From the NCBI GenBank assembly GCA_016297005.1, contig JAEDHK010000002.1, positions 186,001-250,000 of the forward strand: DNA of 64,000 nucleotides, written 5' to 3'. The position numbers and the translations under genes are program-made. The DNA is from Clostridia bacterium. Lineage in GTDB: Bacteria; Bacillota; Clostridia; Christensenellales; DTU072. The notes under the pieces were generated by a model that worked only from the letters and a program-made list of their open reading frames with translations, searched no databases and was not told the origin of the DNA. Of this stretch, positions 26,138-33,366 are shown piece after piece. How positions within the stretch are numbered: the stretch's first letter is position 1; the number at the start of each line of letters is the position of its first letter.

Positions 26138-26971
26138 TTATTTACTTCCTAACCCATTAAAATAGTTTTCTGACAGAACGCAGATACTCCCGTTTGCAAC
26201 GTGAGCGCTGTGATCGGCGCCCTTATAAATGCTCATCTTGCTTCCGGCGATGTGTTCGTGCAGATAGACTACGTCGGACAGATACATAATGTCGTACTCC
26301 CCGGCGACGATGTAGGTCGGCGCGGTAATGCGGGCAAGATACTCTTCGTTAAAGTCCGGTTGCTCCAACATAAGGTCGTTGAGCTTGTCTTTTTTGATCA
26401 GGTTGCTGAATTTGACCCACAACGTCATTTTCGGCTTAAAGGTCTTCGGATTGGAATTGGAACCTATCGAGACGAGAGCTCCGATACTGTCGGGATAATT
26501 GGCCGCGAGCGCGATCCCCACCATTCCGCCGTCGCTATGCCCGATGATATAAGGCTTGTCGAGAGATTTTTGACAGATAAATTCATAGACGTCCTTCGCC
26601 ATCAGCTCGTAAGAAATAACGCCGGGATCGGAACTCTTACCCTGGCACCTGTCGGCTATACAATAAACGGTATAGTCTTCGGCAAAGTACCGCGCGACAT
26701 GCGATAAAGATTCCGCGTTGCCGCCGTTTCCGTGAATCAGTACCATCGACTTCGATCCGTGCCCGTATCTGAGATAATGCATGGTCATTTCCGAAAGAGT
26801 CGCGTATCCTTCCTCCTCCGGCGCAAGATCGATATCTTCCGTCGGCGTCATATCGATCAGATCGTACTTCTTTGACTGAATCCGGATCACGATATAATTA
26901 AGCGAAATAAGTATGCCTATCAATAAAATTACTGCGCCGACGACGATAAGCGCGATCACGCCTTTTTTCAT
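26138..26971 (-). CDS. Membrane-anchored alpha/beta hydrolase
   Basis: 277 residues from the ATG at 26971, chosen for the GGGAGGAATT just upstream. An N-terminal transmembrane anchor (about 3-25) precedes an alpha/beta hydrolase domain with oxyanion segment MVLIHGNGGNAES, nucleophile elbow GHSDGG, a probable acid in AGEYDIMY and the catalytic His in GADHSAH. The catalytic domain should face outside. Family relatives act on esters, lactones or peptides; the substrate is unknown. The gene stands alone and is divergent from a small lipoprotein gene. Confidence 0.85.
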   Translation of the reverse strand: MKKGVIALIVVGAVILLIGILISLNYIVIRIQSKKYDLIDMTPTEDIDLAPEEEGYATLSEMTMHYLRYGHGSKSMVLIHGNGGNAESLSHVARYFAEDYTVYCIADRCQGKSSDPGVISYELMAKDVYEFICQKSLDKPYIIGHSDGGMVGIALAANYPDSIGALVSIGSNSNPKTFKPKMTLWVKFSNLIKKDKLNDLMLEQPDFNEEYLARITAPTYIVAGEYDIMYLSDVVYLHEHIAGSKMSIYKGADHSAHVANGSICVLSENYFNGLGSK

Positions 26972-27003
26972 AATTCCTCCCGTTCCGGCCACCGGATAAT
27001 ACC

Positions 27004-27031
27004 ATTATATCAAATTAGCCGCCTTTTTCAA
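27004..27031 (-). promoter_or_regulatory. Promoter of the alpha/beta hydrolase gene
   Basis: Minus strand TTGAAA (27031-27026), 16 nt, TATAAT (27009-27004). Confidence 0.7.
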
Positions 27032-27070
27032 TGCGAAATTTCTCTCTTTTTGTCGTATTCGGAAAACGTA

Positions 27071-27099
27071 TTGATTTTATTCTCCGTCAATGGTATAGT
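27071..27099 (+). promoter_or_regulatory. Promoter of the small lipoprotein gene
   Basis: TTGATT (27071-27076), 17 nt, TATAGT (27094-27099), 30 bp before the ATG at 27130. Confidence 0.72.
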
Positions 27100-27129
27100 T
27101 AAAGCAACAAAAATCAGGAGAAACCAATT

Positions 27130-27573
27130 ATGAAGAAAAAGATCACGCTTATCGGCACGATGATAGTCCTCGCGCTCGTTTGCGCCATGTTCCTTACCGC
27201 TTGCGGACCTGCGTCCGATCCGGATAAGGCGAAAGAAAACCTGAATGACGAGGGATACAGCGCCGCCGTATACGACGGAGATAACGTCATCGTCAGAGTC
27301 GCTTTGGCCGCCGCCGACGTCAGCAACGTAGATAAAGTCCTCATTGCCAGCAAGTATTCCGACGACTCTTTTGAATTCCTTTCGGTCCTGTACTTCGACA
27401 GTTCCAAGGACGCCAACGCCGCCGTAGAAAAAGCAAAAGAATATGCAAAAAATCAGCAGAAAGAGCAAGAAGAAGAGCAGAAAAAGACAGACGGCGAAAT
27501 CGAATGGACTTTCGGCAAGAGCGGAAAAATGATCTGGTTCGGCACCAAAGCCGCCGTTAAGGCAGCTCGCTGA
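27130..27573 (+). CDS. Small lipoprotein of unknown function
   Basis: 147 residues. A signal peptide ends in lipobox LTAC (lipidated C25). The mature part has a compact domain rich in Asp and Ala (EGYSAAVYDGDNVIVRVALA) and a Lys/Glu/Gln-rich helix (about 100-118) before a C-terminal GKSGKMIWFGTKAAVKAA. The pattern suggests a small extracytoplasmic alpha/beta domain that I do not recognise. Promoter, AGGAG site and terminator show an independent transcription unit. Confidence 0.8.
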   Translation: MKKKITLIGTMIVLALVCAMFLTACGPASDPDKAKENLNDEGYSAAVYDGDNVIVRVALAAADVSNVDKVLIASKYSDDSFEFLSVLYFDSSKDANAAVEKAKEYAKNQQKEQEEEQKKTDGEIEWTFGKSGKMIWFGTKAAVKAAR

Positions 27574-27665
27574 GTTACGTTTTATTAAAACAAAAACGCG
27601 GCCTTTAAAAGGCAGTTTTCATTGAGATATTTTAAGAATGATAAAAAGAGCAGCAAAAACCGAGG

Positions 27666-27691
27666 CGCGCCCCAAATAAGGGCGCGTTTTT
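27666..27691 (+). terminator. Terminator between the convergent lipoprotein and malQ genes
   Basis: CGCGCCC (27666-27672) and GGGCGCG (27680-27686) form a 7-bp GC stem followed by TTTTT on the plus strand. It may also serve the convergent malQ. Confidence 0.82.
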
Positions 27692-27718
27692 CTCGTTATG
27701 AACGCCTTACAATCGTCT

Positions 27719-29224
27719 TTACCTTCCGTATCTTGTGACGACGGAGCGAATAAAGACGTGATCGACGTCGTTGAGCGCATTGTAATTGGTACGATATCTC
27801 CAACATCCGTCCGGCAGTCCGGGCGTATTCATACGGGTATCGCTGCCATATCCGCACAGATCCTGCATCGGAACGATGGCGATATCGGCGCAAGAAGCCA
27901 TGATATCTCGAATAAAGGTGCGCGTCGCGGGGCACTTGCCGGCGCCGCTCGCCCAGCCGTATTCGTACGGGCAACCGACGAAATTCAGCGCTTCTTGTTG
28001 CGTAACGCCGTCCAGACTGAGCAACCACCCAAGCGTCGTATCGTTATCGTGCGTTGCCGTATACGCCACGCATTCGTGCGGATAATTATAAGGAAGATGT
28101 ATATTCGTCTTATCTCCGTCGAACCCGAACTGAATAACGCGCATACCGGGAATGCCGGTCTCTTTCAGAAGCCGACGAACGTCGTCGTCAATGATACCAA
28201 GATCCTCGGCAATGATTTTCAGGCCGGGGATCTCTTTATACAACACGTCGAAAAGTTCTTTCCCCGGGCCCTTTTTCCACTTCCCTTCTTTAGCCGTTTT
28301 TGCGTCGGCAGGCACCGCCCAATAATTAGCGAATCCGCGGAAGTGGTCGATACGAATAATATCGTACAAGCGATGAAGATGCTTGATCCGACGCGTCCAC
28401 CAGGCGTAATTATCTTTTTTCATAGCCGCATAGTCGTAAAGAGGATTGCCCCATAACTGCCCATCCGCACTGAAATAGTCCGGCGGAACCCCCGCGACTT
28501 CGGTCGGCTTGTAGTCTTTATCGAGCAAAAAGGCTTTCGGGTCGGCCCATACGTCCACGCTGTCGTGCGACACGTATACCGGCACGTCGCCGAAAACTTC
28601 TATTCCCACGTCCGCCGCATACTGTTTGATCCTCGCCCATTGCGTAAAGAAAAGATACTGTTCAAAGAGATAATATCCGAATTCTTTCGGATAAAAAACG
28701 CGCACTTTGGCCGCCGTATCGGGCGCGTGCTTTTTCCATTGTTCTTCCCACGTCGTCCACGCCGCCTGGTCATGAACCTCTTTCAACACCATAAACGCGG
28801 CGTAGTCGTTCAACCAATCGGCGTTCTCTTTGGCAAAGGCCTCCACCTTGTCCGTCAGTTCCGGAGTCAGACGAGAATAAGCTATGCGTAAAAGTCGACT
28901 CTTGTTGTTCCTTGCCGCCGTATAGTCGGTCAGATAATATGCTTCCTTACATTCCGCCGAACAAAGCTCTTCCGCTCTCAAAAGCCCTTCGGGAAGTCGT
29001 TCGAGGTCGATATACAAGAAGTTCCCCGCATAGGCCGAGATGCCGCTGTAAGGAGAATTCCCCCATCCGAGAGAGGTAATAGGCAGCGTCTGCCATATTT
29101 TAAACCCCATCCCGGCGAATTCGGACAAAAAGGCCTCCGCATTACACGAAAACCCACCGATCCCGTATTTACCGGGAAAGGATGAAACGTTCAGTAAAAC
29201 ACCCGCTTTACGTTTGCTATTCAT
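27719..29224 (-). CDS. malQ: 4-alpha-glucanotransferase (amylomaltase), GH77
   Basis: 501 residues, the typical amylomaltase length. The start MNSKRKAGVLLNVSSFPGKYGIGGF is the family N-terminus. The nucleophile Asp lies in IRIDHFRGFANYW, the acid/base Glu in IIAEDLGII, and the third acidic residue in TATHDNDTTLGW. It transfers alpha-1,4-glucan segments between maltodextrins in glycogen or maltodextrin metabolism and is cytoplasmic. It forms a single-gene unit with its own promoter, divergent from an oxidoreductase gene. AGGAG precedes the ATG. Confidence 0.97.
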   Translation of the reverse strand: MNSKRKAGVLLNVSSFPGKYGIGGFSCNAEAFLSEFAGMGFKIWQTLPITSLGWGNSPYSGISAYAGNFLYIDLERLPEGLLRAEELCSAECKEAYYLTDYTAARNNKSRLLRIAYSRLTPELTDKVEAFAKENADWLNDYAAFMVLKEVHDQAAWTTWEEQWKKHAPDTAAKVRVFYPKEFGYYLFEQYLFFTQWARIKQYAADVGIEVFGDVPVYVSHDSVDVWADPKAFLLDKDYKPTEVAGVPPDYFSADGQLWGNPLYDYAAMKKDNYAWWTRRIKHLHRLYDIIRIDHFRGFANYWAVPADAKTAKEGKWKKGPGKELFDVLYKEIPGLKIIAEDLGIIDDDVRRLLKETGIPGMRVIQFGFDGDKTNIHLPYNYPHECVAYTATHDNDTTLGWLLSLDGVTQQEALNFVGCPYEYGWASGAGKCPATRTFIRDIMASCADIAIVPMQDLCGYGSDTRMNTPGLPDGCWRYRTNYNALNDVDHVFIRSVVTRYGR

Positions 29225-29257
29225 TTGTTTACTCCTATTTAATTTCCTTGCCTTTTT

Positions 29258-29286
29258 ATCATAGCATCATTTGTATCGGTGTTCAA
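29258..29286 (-). promoter_or_regulatory. Promoter of malQ
   Basis: Minus strand TTGAAC (29286-29281), 17 nt, TATGAT (29263-29258), 34 bp before the start codon. Confidence 0.72.
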
Positions 29287-29365
29287 GAGTCAATTCTTGT
29301 CAGGACTTCCCTTCGTCCGTACTTTTATTAAGAAAACAATCTTCTGAAAAAAGATTTTCCTCTAT

Positions 29366-29394
29366 TGATAAGAACGCCGAATCATGGTATACTT
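29366..29394 (+). promoter_or_regulatory. Promoter of the Gfo/Idh/MocA gene
   Basis: TTGATA (29366-29371), 17 nt, TATACT (29389-29394). It rules out the upstream in-frame ATG at 29384 and supports the start at 29417. Confidence 0.75.
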
Positions 29395-29416
29395 TATCTT
29401 CGGAGGTAGTTTTGTC

Positions 29417-30628
29417 ATGAAAAAACTGAAGATAGGTATTATCGGTCTCGGCGGCAGAGGTTACTCCATGAGCGCCATCCTCAACAACATGAAAGACGTG
29501 GAGATCCTGGCCGTATGCGATTCTTACAAGGATCGCGCCGAACAAGGCGGGAAGCTGATGAAAAAACATAATCCCCTCGTAACAACCGATTATCACGACG
29601 TCCTGAGAAACGAAGAGATCGATGCCGTTATGATCTTTACTTCTTGGGAAGAACATATTCCTCTCGCCATCGAAGCTATGCGCGCCGGAAAAAACGTCGG
29701 TCTGGAAGTCGCCGGAGCTTATCGCTTGCAGGACTGCTTCGATCTGGTAAAAACGGCCGAAGAAACGGGCAAACAATGTATGATGTTAGAAAACTGCTGT
29801 TACGGCCGCTTCGAATTGATGGTAAAACGCCTCGTAGACGAAGGAAAACTGGGTACGATCGTTCATTGCGAGGGCGGCTACTGCCACGATCTTCGCGAAG
29901 AGATCGCTTTCGGCGACAAAAACCGCCACTATCGCCTGCGTAATTATCTTAGCCGCAACTGCGAAAACTACCCCACGCACGAACTCGGGCCCATCGCCAA
30001 AATTCTCAGAATCAATAACGGAAATCGCATGGTCTCGCTGACCTCGACCGCATCCAAAGCCTGCGGTCTGCACGAATACTTCCTCAAAAAACGTCCGGAC
30101 CAAACAGATTTAGTTAACGCCGAAGTCAAGCAAGGCGACGTCATCACAACGACGATCAAGTGCGAGAACGGCGAAACTATCGTCCTTACCCTCAATACCA
30201 CGCTCCCCGGCATCTATTCCCGTAAGTTCACCGTCAACGGCACCCAAGGAATGTACAGAGAAGACGGCGACGTTCTGGTCATGGAAGGCGCTCGTCCGCG
30301 CGGCCATATCCGCGGCGAATTTAAGATGACCGGAAAAAGGCATGTCCGCAGATATGATCACCCTCTCTGGCGAGCCTATCGAAAAGATCGCAAAAAAGGC
30401 GGTCACGGCGGTATCGATTACCTGGTGCTCCGCGCTTTCGTTACGGGCCTGCTCGAAAACAGACGCCTGCCCATCGACGTTTACGACACGGCGGCCTGGA
30501 TGGCGGTCACTCCCCTGTCCGAAGAATCTATCAAGAATAATTCCGCCCCCGTCGATTTTCCCGATTTCACGCACGGGATGTACAAAAATCGCACGGAAAA
30601 GAACGGCGGAATTTATGATTTAAGTTAA
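29417..30628 (+). CDS. Gfo/Idh/MocA-family oxidoreductase
   Basis: 403 residues from the ATG at 29417, with GGAGG upstream. The N-terminal Rossmann motif GIIGLGGRG binds NAD(P). GLEVAGAYRLQDCFDLV and MMLENCCYGRFELM recall GH109-type members, which use NAD to cleave N-acetylgalactosaminides, although plain sugar dehydrogenases share these features. A substrate domain follows with NYPTHELGPIAKILRIN, whose His may be catalytic. The reaction and substrate are not determinable. It is a single gene, followed immediately by the tmRNA promoter. Confidence 0.87.
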   Translation: MKKLKIGIIGLGGRGYSMSAILNNMKDVEILAVCDSYKDRAEQGGKLMKKHNPLVTTDYHDVLRNEEIDAVMIFTSWEEHIPLAIEAMRAGKNVGLEVAGAYRLQDCFDLVKTAEETGKQCMMLENCCYGRFELMVKRLVDEGKLGTIVHCEGGYCHDLREEIAFGDKNRHYRLRNYLSRNCENYPTHELGPIAKILRINNGNRMVSLTSTASKACGLHEYFLKKRPDQTDLVNAEVKQGDVITTTIKCENGETIVLTLNTTLPGIYSRKFTVNGTQGMYREDGDVLVMEGARPRGHIRGEFKMTGKRHVRRYDHPLWRAYRKDRKKGGHGGIDYLVLRAFVTGLLENRRLPIDVYDTAAWMAVTPLSEESIKNNSAPVDFPDFTHGMYKNRTEKNGGIYDLS

Positions 30629-30654
30629 AAATAACCTAAAAGAATCAAAAATTA

Positions 30655-30684
30655 TTGCATAATTGCGCCGGGCGGTGGTATACT
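30655..30684 (+). promoter_or_regulatory. Promoter of the tmRNA gene
   Basis: TTGCAT (30655-30660), 18 nt, TATACT (30679-30684), 18 bp before the mature 5' end. Confidence 0.72.
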
Positions 30685-30702
30685 ACTCAACGTAATCCTT
30701 AT

Positions 30703-31051
30703 GGGGGTGTTTCAGATTCGACTTGCCCGCGGAGGGATGGTAAGCATGCCGGTTCCCCGTTACCGTAAAAAACAGGAAAAAAAATAAACGACAATCAAAA
30801 AGTCAATTACGCTTACGCCGCTTAGTGCGTAGCCGTCGTGACCGCAACGCCCACGGGTGCGGGAGCGGCGTGTCCTTACGTGGGGAACCGAGTTCGGGTT
30901 TGGTACGCCCCGAAAACGGAACGCAGTACCTCAGGAATGGCCGAGCGCGTTTGTACGCAACGCCGGACGACAATTAAATGCAAACTGAGCATGATAGAAA
31001 GCCGTCTTTTAACGAGTAAGGACCGGGGTGCAAGTCCCCGCATCTCCACCA
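30703..31051 (+). ncRNA. ssrA: Transfer-messenger RNA (tmRNA)
   Basis: About 349 nt. The 5' end GGGGGTG with TTTCAGATTCGAC is the canonical tmRNA start and pairs over 7 bp with CATCTCC before the discriminator A and an encoded CCA (31049-31051). The T-arm CGGGGTGCAAGTCCCCG precedes the acceptor strand. The internal tag frame ends ...AATTACGCTTACGCCGCTTAG. tmRNA with SmpB rescues ribosomes stalled on broken mRNA and tags the nascent chain for proteolysis; smpB is not in this window. It has its own promoter and a strong terminator. The 3' flank is unusual (inverted repeat, diverged second 3' end). Confidence 0.96.
30784..30825 (+). other. tmRNA proteolysis-tag reading frame
   Basis: In frame with the TAG stop (30823-30825) the sequence reads (I)NDNQKVNYAYAA. 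The Ala-Ala C-terminus is as expected for ClpXP recognition, but the terminal AYAA differs from the common ALAA. The codon at the expected resume position is ATA rather than GCA or GGC, unless resumption begins at the next codon AAC (30787). Confidence 0.75.
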
Positions 31052-31186
31052 CTTTTTCAGCAAGACACTACGTAGTAGTGTCTTGTTTTTTTATTTTCGT
31101 CATCGAACGTTATGCTCGCATAAAAGTGAGAGTGCCGAAAAATAAAAAACAAAAAAGGCTATAAAGCCTTGCTGAAAAAGTGGTGG
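31046..31186. repeat. 141-bp segment bounded by 19-bp perfect inverted repeats
   Basis: CCACCACTTTTTCAGCAAG (31046-31064), which includes the last six bases of tmRNA, recurs in inverted orientation at 31168-31186. Each arm is followed inward by a hairpin with T-run (31061-31092 on plus; AAGGCT/AGCCTT with TTTTTTG on minus) and a TTTTTATTTTCG-like tract, so the similarity is longer than the perfect arm. It resembles a small non-autonomous element or the product of an inverted duplication of the tmRNA tail. Confidence 0.7.
31061..31092 (+). terminator. Terminator of the tmRNA gene
   Basis: CAAGACACTAC (31061-31071) pairs perfectly with GTAGTGTCTTG (31075-31085), followed by T7. Confidence 0.93.
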
Positions 31187-31208
31187 GTCTCCAGTTGATG
31201 TGCTTCAT
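31110..31208 (-). CDS. Possible 32-residue hydrophobic small protein antisense to the tmRNA 3' flank
   Basis: The ATG at 31208 opens a frame to TAA at 31110. It starts MKHINWRPTTF and continues into a hydrophobic stretch (LYSLFCFLFFGTLTF), which could be one membrane helix. No ribosome binding site or promoter is evident, and the frame spans the right inverted-repeat arm. It may be chance; reported because it lies inside a probable mobile repeat. Confidence 0.2.
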   Translation of the reverse strand: MKHINWRPTTFSARLYSLFCFLFFGTLTFMRA

Positions 31209-31226
31209 GACGAACGGCAACCGAAG

Positions 31227-31254
31227 GTTGGCGTAGGTCCCGCCATCTCCACCA
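31227..31254 (+). other. Diverged second tmRNA-like 3' end (possible attachment-site remnant)
   Basis: CATCTCCACCA at 31244-31254 repeats the last 11 bases of tmRNA (31041-31051), and the preceding GTAGGTCCC loosely aligns with the tmRNA T-arm. It cannot fold as a full tRNA. Integrases often target the 3' end of ssrA and leave such duplications. Confidence 0.6.
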
Positions 31255-31292
31255 AAAAGGACTTATCCGCACAACCTGATAAGTCCTTTTTT
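31255..31292. terminator. Bidirectional terminator after the second tmRNA-like 3' end
   Basis: GGACTTATC (31259-31267) pairs perfectly with GATAAGTCC (31278-31286); A5 precedes and T6 follows the stem. It is placed exactly where a tRNA or tmRNA terminator would be. Confidence 0.88.
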
Positions 31293-31692
31293 ATATCAAA
31301 TTCGCTTGTCTGATCTGATTATCATTCGAGCAGAGGGCGAGTTATCATACGACCGAAGGGCGTCTTAAAATAACAAATCCTTATCGAAGTCGAACGATAC
31401 TTTGTGCAACGCGTATTACTATCAGACGATAACGTAATTTGCGTATATTTTAACATCGCCCCGGAAAGTACTCCGCTCGAAGTTCTTACCCGGATATTTG
31501 TAATTGCGACAATAAAGTAATTATGCTATAATAAAAGTACAGCGGCCGAGAAATTCAGTAAAGAAAATGTTTTTTTAAGAAAGATTGCTTGAAAACTCGG
31601 TAAAGCGTGCCGATCGCGGCCGGATCAAAGATAAAAATTACGGTTTTGATTTTTCAAAAGCGCAATAATATAAAAATGTAGGAAGGTAAAAC
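31293..31692 (+). promoter_or_regulatory. Gene-free stretch with the SDR promoter and a long leader
   Basis: TTGCGA (31504-31509), 17 nt, TATAAT (31527-31532) form a good promoter. The leader before the ATG at 31693 is about 155 nt, longer than elsewhere in this window, and includes complementary GCGGCCGAG (31542 region) and CTCGG...GCGGCCG (31596-31622 region) segments that could pair. No known riboswitch is recognisable. Bases 31293-31500 show nothing I can name. Confidence 0.55.
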
Positions 31693-32496
31693 ATGGACAG
31701 ATTGAAAGGCAAAGTAGCGGTTGTTACCGGCTCCACAAGCGGAATCGGTATAGGTATTGCAAGACTGTTTGCGGCAGAAGGCGCAAAGGTGGTTATTTGC
31801 GGCAGAAGACAGGAGAAAGGACAAGCTGTCGTGGAGCGTATTCTAAAAGAAGGCGGCGAGGCGTACTATCACTATATGGATATTACCGCAACGGACAGCA
31901 TCGAAAAACTTTTTTCGGATACCGTCGAAAAATACGGAAAAATCGACGTGTTGGTAAATAATGCGGCAAACGTCGCGTTGAAAGACGGACGCGTTGACGA
32001 ACTTACCCTTGAAATGTGGGACAGCATTTTTCAGAGCGATATGCGCGGCACTTTTTATGCGACAAAAACGGTTTTGCCTTATTTGCAGAAGAACGAAAAC
32101 GGCGGTTCTATCATCAATATCGGTTCTATGGCGTCGTGTAGCGGCGATTTAAGTTCTACCGCTTACGCCTGTGCAAAAGCCGGCGTGGACAAACTCACGC
32201 AGTACACCGCGTTACAATACGGCAAACGGAATATCCGTTGCAACTGCGTACGCCCCGGCTTAATCGTTACCCCCGAAAACGACGCTCACGTTCCGCAAGT
32301 ACTCAAAGACATCTTTACAAGCAACATTATGGTTAATCGCTATGGCTGTCCCGAGGATATCGGATATATGTGCGTATATCTTGCTTCCGACGAAAGCGCG
32401 TACGTTACCGGGCAAATAATCAACGTGGACGGCGGACTTAATTCTCACGTGCCCACTGTCGCACAGTTCCGTCAGCTCAATTCTCGCACCTGGTAA
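31693..32496 (+). CDS. Short-chain dehydrogenase/reductase
   Basis: 267 residues, classical SDR. The cofactor motif TGSTSGIGIGIA lies near the N-terminus, NNAA in the middle, then the catalytic Ser (INIGSMAS) and YACAK. The C-terminal YVTGQIINVDGG is the usual family ending. It is an NAD(P)-dependent oxidoreductase of the glucose-dehydrogenase/FabG-like group; the substrate is not evident. GGAAGG lies upstream of the ATG. It stands alone with a long leader. Confidence 0.92.
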   Translation: MDRLKGKVAVVTGSTSGIGIGIARLFAAEGAKVVICGRRQEKGQAVVERILKEGGEAYYHYMDITATDSIEKLFSDTVEKYGKIDVLVNNAANVALKDGRVDELTLEMWDSIFQSDMRGTFYATKTVLPYLQKNENGGSIINIGSMASCSGDLSSTAYACAKAGVDKLTQYTALQYGKRNIRCNCVRPGLIVTPENDAHVPQVLKDIFTSNIMVNRYGCPEDIGYMCVYLASDESAYVTGQIINVDGGLNSHVPTVAQFRQLNSRTW

Positions 32497-32871
32497 AACG
32501 GAACGCCCGACGGAAAATACAGAATCGGACTCTTGCCGTGAACAACAACTGATCCAGGCTCTTTTACGACGACATATCCGACTAAAAACCCTCTTCCTTC
32601 GAGCTCTGATAACGTTACGCGTCGCAACTTATACCCGTTATCATCGAGGTTATATTTATAATAAGATCGTTTTTAAAGACTATGGGAAAAATATCGGCGC
32701 AACTTTTTGTTTGAACGACGCAAGAATCAGATCCGCACCCGTCCGGTGCGGATTTTTTGTTAGCAAGTCCGCCATGATAATGACCGCATTTTATAATGAA
32801 GCAAGACGTCGGCTTTTTTAAGAAAATTCTTTTCGATCTCTGATAAAAGTCTGAATTTTTCCTTTATGCTC
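32497..32871. terminator. Gene-free stretch holding an orphan terminator (hairpin 32731-32758)
   Basis: ATCCGCACC (32731-32739) pairs perfectly with GGTGCGGAT (32745-32753), followed by T6 on the plus strand. It lies 234 nt past the SDR stop, far for its terminator. A TATAAT-like box near 32659 upstream leaves open a short untranslated transcript of about 90 nt. Nothing else is recognised here. Confidence 0.6.
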
Positions 32872-32918
32872 TTGACAAATATTTTAGAATGATTATAATA
32901 AATTTAGAAACATTCTAA
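32872..32918 (+). promoter_or_regulatory. Promoter with two Per-box-like operators
   Basis: TTGACA (32872-32877), 16 nt, TATAAT (32894-32899). TTAGAATGATTATAA (32884-32898) covers the -10, and TTAGAAACATTCTAA (32904-32918) lies at the start of the transcript. Both fit the 7-1-7 Per/Fur consensus TTATAATNATTATAA with one to four changes. Their centres are 20 bp apart, two helical turns, so dimers could bind on one face. Confidence 0.78.
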
Positions 32919-32933
32919 TTTTGGTTTATTGAA

Positions 32934-33305
32934 ATGACAAAATACGAAAGAGCAATTTACGAAATAGTTACTTTCAGTCGCGAGCATCTTACCGCAAGCG
33001 AGGTATATAAGCGATTGAAGAGTACTATGCCGAAAATTGCGCAGGCAACGGTTTATAACAACCTGAATAAACTTGTTGAGGCGGGACTTATACGGAAAAT
33101 TTCTATCGAGGGGATGCCGGATAGATACGACGCCGTTTATAAGCACGACCATCTGGTGTGTAATCAATGCGGAAAGTTGACGGACGTTTCGTTCGCCGAT
33201 ATCAGTTCGTCTTTGAAAAAACAGATCGGTCAGAATTTTTTATTTTACGATTTAAAGGTATATTACGTATGTCCCGATTGTCGGAAAAAACGTGGTGATC
33301 AATAA
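32934..33305 (+). CDS. perR: Fur-family regulator, PerR-like
   Basis: 123 residues. An N-terminal winged helix (LTASEVYKRLK ... ATVYNNLNKLVEAGLI) is followed by the metal-sensing half, RYDAVYKHDHLVCNQCGKLTDV, and a C-terminal CPDC. The two CxxC pairs form the structural zinc site. H18, the Asp in RYD, the two His of KHDH and the Asp in LTD line up with the five PerR regulatory-metal ligands, including Asp rather than Glu in the last position, which favours peroxide sensing over Fur function. The protein is about 20 residues shorter at the N-terminus than B. subtilis PerR. Two Per-box-like sites precede it, implying autoregulation. No clear Shine-Dalgarno is visible. Confidence 0.88.
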   Translation: MTKYERAIYEIVTFSREHLTASEVYKRLKSTMPKIAQATVYNNLNKLVEAGLIRKISIEGMPDRYDAVYKHDHLVCNQCGKLTDVSFADISSSLKKQIGQNFLFYDLKVYYVCPDCRKKRGDQ

Positions 33306-33366
33306 GTCGGTAGCGGAAAATACGGGTTAAAAAAACCGTAAATATATTTAATAAAGGAGATTTTTT

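Noticed and set aside
27130..27573. Convergent minus-strand frames over the small lipoprotein
   Set aside because: The plus-strand gene has promoter, RBS, lipobox and terminator; the opposite frames have none of these.
31168..31254. A second tRNA or tmRNA gene ending in CCA
   Set aside because: Although the 3' end and terminator look right, no 5' acceptor strand, D-arm or anticodon arm can be paired, and the T-loop lacks TTCRA.
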